Shown: in pieces, positions 58,820-64,000 of the stretch
Layout: the number at the start of each line of letters is the position of its first letter
Numbering within the stretch: the stretch's first letter is position 1
DNA from: Thermohalobaculum sp039822785
GTDB taxonomy: Bacteria; Pseudomonadota; Alphaproteobacteria; Rhodobacterales; Rhodobacteraceae
Direction of reading: 5' to 3'
Assembly: GCA_039822785.1 (NCBI GenBank)
Contig: JBCBMO010000005.1
Coordinates: 248,001-312,000, forward strand
DNA: 64,000 nucleotides
Program-made: the position numbers and the translations under genes
The notes under the pieces: model-generated
What the model was told of the DNA's origin: nothing
What the model saw: the letters and a program-made list of their open reading frames with translations, nothing else
Database searches by the model: none

Positions 58820-60070
58820 ATGGCCCACAGCACTGCCCTGCCCGGCCAGCGCCGCGTCGTCATCACCGGGATCGGCATCGTCTCCTCGATCGGCGCGGAT
58901 GCGGCCGAGGTCGATAGCTCGCTGCGCGACGGCCGCTCCGGCATCGTGCATGCGCCCGAATATGCGGAGCGGAACTTTCGCTGCCATGTCCACGGCGCGC
59001 CCCAGGTCGACGTGGAGGCGCTGGTCGACAAGCGCATCCGCCGCTTCATGGGCGACGGTGCTGCCTGGAACTACATCGCCATGGAGCAGGCCATCGCCGA
59101 TGCGGGCCTGACCGAGGGCGAGGTCAGCCATGAGCGCACCGGGCTCATCATGGGCTCCGGCGGGCCCTCGACCAAGAACCTGTTCCAGGCCGCCACCATC
59201 ACCCAGGAGAAGGGGCCGAAGCGCATGGGCCCCCTCATGGTGCCGCGGACCATGAGCTCGACCAATTCGGCCACGCTCGCCACGCCCTTCAAGATCAAGG
59301 GGCTCAACTACTCCATCACCTCCGCCTGCTCGACCTCCGCCCACTGCATCGGCAACGGGGTGGAGCAGATCCAATGGGGCAAGCAGGACATCGTCTTTGC
59401 CGGCGGTGGGGAGGAGCTGGACTGGACCCTGTCCTGCCTGTTCGACGCCATGGGTGCGATGTCCTCCAAGTTCAACGACACGCCGGAGCGCGCGAGCCGG
59501 GCCTACGACAAGGACCGCGACGGCTTTGTCATCGCCGGGGGCGCGGGCGTGGTGGTGCTGGAGGAGTTGGAGCGCGCCAAGGCCCGCGGCGCCACGATCT
59601 ACGGCGAGGTCACGGGCTACGGCGCCACCTCCGACGGGTTCGACATGGTGGCCCCCTCGGGCGAGGGCGCCGTGCGCTGTATGCGCCAGGCGATCTCGAC
59701 CCTGGGCGAGCGCTCGGTGGACTACGTCAACACCCATGGCACCTCGACCCCCGTCGGCGACCAGAAGGAGGTCGCTGCGATCCGGGAGGTCTTCGGCAAC
59801 CGGGTCCCGGCCTTCTCCTCCACCAAGTCGCTGACCGGCCATTCGCTGGGTGCGACCGGCGTGCAGGAGACGATCTACTGCCTGCTGATGCTCAAGGGCG
59901 ACTACATCGCCGCCTCTGCCAACGTCGAGGCGCTGGACGAGGAGTTCGAGGGGGCGGCACCCGTGATGGCACGCGTCGACGAGGCGGGCCTCGACACGGT
60001 GATTTCCAACAGCTTCGGCTTCGGCGGCACCAACGCCACCCTGGCCATCAGCCGTTACCACGGCGACTAA
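58820..60070 (+). CDS. fabB: Beta-ketoacyl-ACP synthase I
   Basis: Elongates unsaturated acyl-ACP with malonyl-ACP. The catalytic Cys is in SITSACSTSAHCIGNG, the two His in NTHGTSTP and SLTGHSLGATG, and the C-terminal FGFGGTNATLAI is the usual oxyanion/Phe-gate region. The start is ATG 58820 (416 residues); the longer open frame is spurious. Pairing with FabA defines the FabA-FabB route. Confidence 0.95.
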   Translation: MAHSTALPGQRRVVITGIGIVSSIGADAAEVDSSLRDGRSGIVHAPEYAERNFRCHVHGAPQVDVEALVDKRIRRFMGDGAAWNYIAMEQAIADAGLTEGEVSHERTGLIMGSGGPSTKNLFQAATITQEKGPKRMGPLMVPRTMSSTNSATLATPFKIKGLNYSITSACSTSAHCIGNGVEQIQWGKQDIVFAGGGEELDWTLSCLFDAMGAMSSKFNDTPERASRAYDKDRDGFVIAGGAGVVVLEELERAKARGATIYGEVTGYGATSDGFDMVAPSGEGAVRCMRQAISTLGERSVDYVNTHGTSTPVGDQKEVAAIREVFGNRVPAFSSTKSLTGHSLGATGVQETIYCLLMLKGDYIAASANVEALDEEFEGAAPVMARVDEAGLDTVISNSFGFGGTNATLAISRYHGD

Positions 60071-60090
60071 CACGGGCGTCGGAGGGTCGG

Positions 60091-60693
60091 ATGGGGTTCA
60101 CGCTCAGCTATGTGGCGACCAAGGTTGCGCCAGAGCGGGTCATCAACGACCTCAGCCTCGCGCTTGAGGAAACCGACATGGATCGAGGCGGTGCGACCCT
60201 GACACTCACGCAGTACCGCGAGCCAACGTGGTCTGTGCTTCAGTCGCGTGATCCCGGATACGTAGGCGCGCATGCCGAAGCCCTCGCCGCGCTGTCGGTC
60301 GACGGCCCGGTCATCGGCTTCGATGTCGTCGAGACGGCGAACGCCAATGGCGCACGCTATTGGGAGAACGGCCACCTCGTTTGGTCCGTCACCTACGAGT
60401 TCGAGCGCAACCCTCGTTTCGTGATCGAGGGGACGCCGCAGACGCTGTTTCAGGAACTGCGCGCGCAGTACGCGAAGGGCCTGACCTACAACGCGCAGGA
60501 AGAACGCTGGGAGCCCAGCGAGTTTCCAGCAACCGAATGCGACCACGAGTTCTCCACGCTCGATCACCTGGCGGAGGAACTCACCGGCTACGCGTATGAT
60601 GGTGTCTATGGCGCAGACGAAGTCATACGGGTTTGGGCATCGGCAGAGACGCGGACAAAGGGCCTGCTCGGCCGGTTGTTCGGGGTCAGATGA
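60091..60693 (+). CDS. Uncharacterised protein inside the fab operon
   Basis: A 200-residue protein without signal peptide, membrane segment or recognised domain. It starts MGFTLSYVATKVAPERVINDL and ends GLLGRLFGVR. Acidic and aromatic residues are common (ARYWENGHLVWSVTYEFERN). A GGAGGG site four bases before ATG 60091 supports translation. Third-position GC is lower than in fabB or fabI, suggesting later insertion. It lies 20 bases after fabB, and the fabI reading frame opens at its stop. Confidence 0.75.
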   Translation: MGFTLSYVATKVAPERVINDLSLALEETDMDRGGATLTLTQYREPTWSVLQSRDPGYVGAHAEALAALSVDGPVIGFDVVETANANGARYWENGHLVWSVTYEFERNPRFVIEGTPQTLFQELRAQYAKGLTYNAQEERWEPSEFPATECDHEFSTLDHLAEELTGYAYDGVYGADEVIRVWASAETRTKGLLGRLFGVR

Positions 60694-60704
60694 GGCAGGC
60701 GAAG

Positions 60705-61529
60705 ATGACGTCGACGACTGGGATCATGGCCGGGAAGCGCGGGCTGATCATGGGGGTGGCCAACGACCACTCCATCGCCTGGGGCTGTGCGAAGATGCTG
60801 GCGGGTCAGGGCGCGGAGCTTGCCTTCACCTATCAGGGCGACGCCTTCGAACGGCGGGTGCGCCCGCTGGCGGAGAGCCTGGGCGCCAAGGTCCTGGTCG
60901 ATGCGGACGTGACCGACGAGGCGAGCATGGACCGCGCCTTCGCCACCGTCGGCGAGGCCTGGGGCAGCCTGGATTTCCTGGTCCATGCCATTGCCTTTTC
61001 CGACAAGGCGGAGCTGACGGGGCGGTTCGCGGACACCACGCGGACGAACTTCCTGCGCACGATGGATATTTCCTGCTACTCCTTCGTCGATGTGGCGCGC
61101 CGTGCGGCCCCGCTGATGACCGAGGGGGGCGCGCTGGTGACCATGACCTATCTCGGCTCGACCCGGGTGCTGCCGAACTACAACGTCATGGGCGTGGCCA
61201 AAGCGGCGCTCGAGGCCTCGGTGCGGTATCTCGCCAATGATCTGGGGCCCCATGGGATCCGGGTGAATGCGATCAGCCCGGGACCCATGCGGACCCTGGC
61301 CGGCAGTGCGGTTGGCGGGGCGCGGCGGGTGTTCAAGGCGACCGGGGACAACGCGCCGCTCAGGCGCAATGCACGGCTCGAGGACGTGGGCGGCACCGCG
61401 CTGTACCTGCTGTCGGACCTTGGCGCCTCGACCACGGGCAACGTCGTCTTCGTGGACGGCGGCTTCCATGCCATCGGCCTGCCCCAGCTCGATAACCTGG
61501 CCCGCCCGGAGCCCGGCGAGATCAAATAG
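60705..61529 (+). CDS. fabI: Enoyl-ACP reductase (NADH)
   Basis: Final reduction in each fatty-acid elongation cycle and the triclosan target. It is the FabI-type SDR: KRGLIMGVANDHSIAWG cofactor loop, VHAIAFSDK, and the catalytic Tyr-x6-Lys in YNVMGVAKAALEASVRYLA, then GIRVNAISPGPMRTLAGS. The start is uncertain: ATG 60690 overlaps the previous stop, 60705 and 60726 are internal; 60705 (274 residues) is a compromise. No ribosome site is strong. Confidence 0.93.
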   Translation: MTSTTGIMAGKRGLIMGVANDHSIAWGCAKMLAGQGAELAFTYQGDAFERRVRPLAESLGAKVLVDADVTDEASMDRAFATVGEAWGSLDFLVHAIAFSDKAELTGRFADTTRTNFLRTMDISCYSFVDVARRAAPLMTEGGALVTMTYLGSTRVLPNYNVMGVAKAALEASVRYLANDLGPHGIRVNAISPGPMRTLAGSAVGGARRVFKATGDNAPLRRNARLEDVGGTALYLLSDLGASTTGNVVFVDGGFHAIGLPQLDNLARPEPGEIK

Positions 61530-61588
61530 CGCCCGTTCGGGTCTCGCTTGCGCGACGCCCCGCCCGGCCGCCATCCGCACGCCAGGCT

Positions 61589-62221
61589 TTAACTGAGGCG
61601 CGGGCCGGGAAGGCGCATGGCAGGGCGGTAGCCTGCCCGCAACACGGCAACGGTCGTCGCCGGCGTGAGCACGGTCACCACGCCCGTGTTGGCCGGCCGC
61701 GGGGGGCCGTAGCCACCCTCTTCTCGCCAGGGCCAGAGCGCACCGTCGACGAAGAGACAGGGAACATGCTCTGACAGAACGAAGACGCCCTCCGGCAGGT
61801 CTTCGAGGGCAGCTTGGTGGCAGCGTTGGGCACGATCCGGCGAGACTCGCGCCGCGTGCAGCACCCGATCGAGCGCCGGGATCGGGCGGGCGGGCAGATC
61901 GGCTGCCTCTGCCGCTGCGCGAAACCGCAGGAAATCGGCGCGCCGACACTCGCCGCAGGGGCGATGACCCGCGGCCAGCGCCGTGGCCTCATCCCAGAAG
62001 AACAGCGCCGTATAGACCGTCGGGCTGCCCGGAGGCGGCATCGGCAGCCGGTGCCGATCGCGAAAGGACAAAAGACAGGTCACCCAGGCGCGGTGCCGCC
62101 ACCGCGCCGCGCCGAGCGTGCCGTCCTCACGGTGCAGACAGCCGCGGTTGCCCATCAGGCTGCCACGCCAGGGGGCGGCGACGATCTGCCCGGTCGGCGT
62201 CACCCGGTTCTGCAGGGTCAT
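61589..62221 (-). CDS. Conserved uncharacterised protein (CGECRR family)
   Basis: A 210-residue protein with strongly patterned segments: TLQNRVTPTGQIVAAPWRGSLMGNRG at the start, TALFFWDEATALAAGHRPCGECRRADF in the middle and HEDG/CHQAALEDLPEG later. The Cys-x2-Cys-Arg-Arg motif with nearby His residues could bind a metal or act in redox chemistry. It belongs to a widespread family of unknown function. It converges on fabI. Confidence 0.75.
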   Translation of the reverse strand: MTLQNRVTPTGQIVAAPWRGSLMGNRGCLHREDGTLGAARWRHRAWVTCLLSFRDRHRLPMPPPGSPTVYTALFFWDEATALAAGHRPCGECRRADFLRFRAAAEAADLPARPIPALDRVLHAARVSPDRAQRCHQAALEDLPEGVFVLSEHVPCLFVDGALWPWREEGGYGPPRPANTGVVTVLTPATTVAVLRAGYRPAMRLPGPRLS

Positions 62222-62273
62222 CGGCTCTCTCTCGTTCGGACGCGCGACCTCAGCGCCGAGCCTGCCGGGTAAG

Positions 62274-62329
62274 CGCGGCGGGGCGGCGCGCGGCGGGCGG
62301 GTGGGTGGGGCCCGCGCCGCCCCGCCGCG
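62274..62329. repeat. GC-only 17-bp inverted repeat downstream of rlmN
   Basis: Arms at 62274-62290 and 62313-62329 are perfect complements, made only of G and C, around a 22-base G-rich centre. They lie just after the rlmN stop on the minus strand and before the 61589 gene. No T-run follows, so this may be a transcription roadblock or RNA-stability hairpin rather than a classical terminator. The G-rich centre has several GGG runs. Confidence 0.6.
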
Positions 62330-62338
62330 GCCGGCCGA

Positions 62339-63586
<1,248 letters not shown>

Positions 63587-63692
63587 GGCGCGCCTCCTCC
63601 GTCCAGAGCGGGGCACATACGCATGACCGGGCGCTTCGGCAAGCGCCCGGTCGATCCTGTCTGCCACGCCGTCGCCCGCGAGAGGACGCGGA

Positions 63693-64000
63693 TTACTGGC
63701 CGCACAGATCCTTTGCCGCCTGCAGCGCGGCGGTGAAGCCCAGCAGCGAGAAGGTATCCACCGTCGTGGTCCCGCGCGACGAGGTCCCGCGTACCTCCGC
63801 ATCGCGGCCGCGGCGGAAGGCGCCGACAATCTGGTTGTCCTCATCCGGAGAAGACAGCCAGGCGTTCTCCCCGTCGGTGAACATGGTGAACTCGTTGCTG
63901 CCGATCTTGGTCTCGACCGTGGTGCCCTGCTGGAAGGGGTAGCCGGCGATGAAGCTCACCTCGTTCACGACCCCGTCGGCCGGGCGCACGGCAACCATCA
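63693..64000 (-). CDS. Invasion-associated locus B (IalB) family protein, partial
   Basis: Only the C-terminal hundred residues lie inside the window; the gene continues beyond 64000. The visible part (TKIGSNEFTMFTDGENAWLSSPDEDNQIVGAFRRG, then RGTSSRGTTTVDTFSLLGFTAALQAAKDLCG) matches the IalB family of exported beta-rich proteins, with a terminal Cys that usually pairs with an upstream Cys. In most bacteria the role is unknown. It lies upstream of rlmN on the same strand, 106 bases away. Confidence 0.8.
   Translation of the reverse strand, partial: MVAVRPADGVVNEVSFIAGYPFQQGTTVETKIGSNEFTMFTDGENAWLSSPDEDNQIVGAFRRGRDAEVRGTSSRGTTTVDTFSLLGFTAALQAAKDLCGQ

Overview
The window is a dense, GC-rich chromosomal segment from an alphaproteobacterium, most likely the order Rhodobacterales. 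This rests on gene content and order: the ChvI/ChvG regulator pair followed by hprK-rapZ-EIIA-HPr, with pckA divergent; the run rsh, DUF2062, pdxJ, acpS, lepB, rnc, era, DUF1491, recO; the irr / fabA-fabB-fabI arrangement; and PHB genes together with methylsuccinyl-CoA dehydrogenase, an ethylmalonyl-CoA pathway enzyme. No species can be named from the sequence alone. Most of the window is core chromosome. No tRNA, rRNA, CRISPR array, transposase, integrase or phage gene was seen.

Layout. 1-4.1 kb: a cupin, a tiny membrane protein, def-fmt and a TPR protein. 4.1-10.2 kb (mostly minus strand): an ACT protein with gabD, an acyltransferase-SGNH protein, rnhA, a methyltransferase and ispH. 10.4-21.7 kb (minus): recO, DUF1491, era, rnc, a possible 28-codon ORF, lepB, acpS, two LysE exporters, pdxJ, DUF2062, rsh, rpoZ and folK. 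21.8-30.1 kb: a NYN nuclease, uracil-DNA glycosylase, a LysR/VOC divergent pair, mcd, a gamma-glutamyltransferase and pckA. 30.1-35.6 kb: a 561-bp regulatory gap, then chvI-chvG-hprK-rapZ-EIIA-ptsH. 35.6-43.1 kb: tag, a degenerate GGDEF/EAL protein, phaR, phaA, phaB, a 54-aa small protein, a GcvA-type LysR, a glutamine amidotransferase and a YdcH-like protein. 43.2-53.8 kb: an M20 amidohydrolase, a methyltransferase with an apparent CTG start, DUF2007, a polyprenyl diphosphate synthase, ispE, a secreted TPR protein, the class III PHA synthase pair phaE-phaC, a GNAT-cupin fusion and a 2-hydroxyacid dehydrogenase. 54.0-57.5 kb: an SH3 protein, a 25-bp perfect inverted repeat, and an envelope-sensing cassette (EF-hand protein, small secreted protein, ECF sigma factor, membrane protein, periplasmic metal-sensor-like protein). 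57.5-64 kb: irr, fabA, fabB, an uncharacterised gene, fabI, a conserved hypothetical, rlmN and a partial IalB-family gene.

How it fits together. PhaA and PhaB make 3-hydroxybutyryl-CoA. This can be polymerised by PhaEC, with PhaR as repressor, or enter the ethylmalonyl-CoA pathway in which Mcd acts. PckA and the ChvGI/HPr kinase/EIIA/HPr set connect carbon status to envelope signalling. The most unusual elements are the sigma-factor/EF-hand cassette with its long inverted repeat, the class III PHA synthase in this lineage, the GNAT-cupin fusion, the extra gene inside the fab operon, the CTG-start methyltransferase and two small genes under 60 codons.
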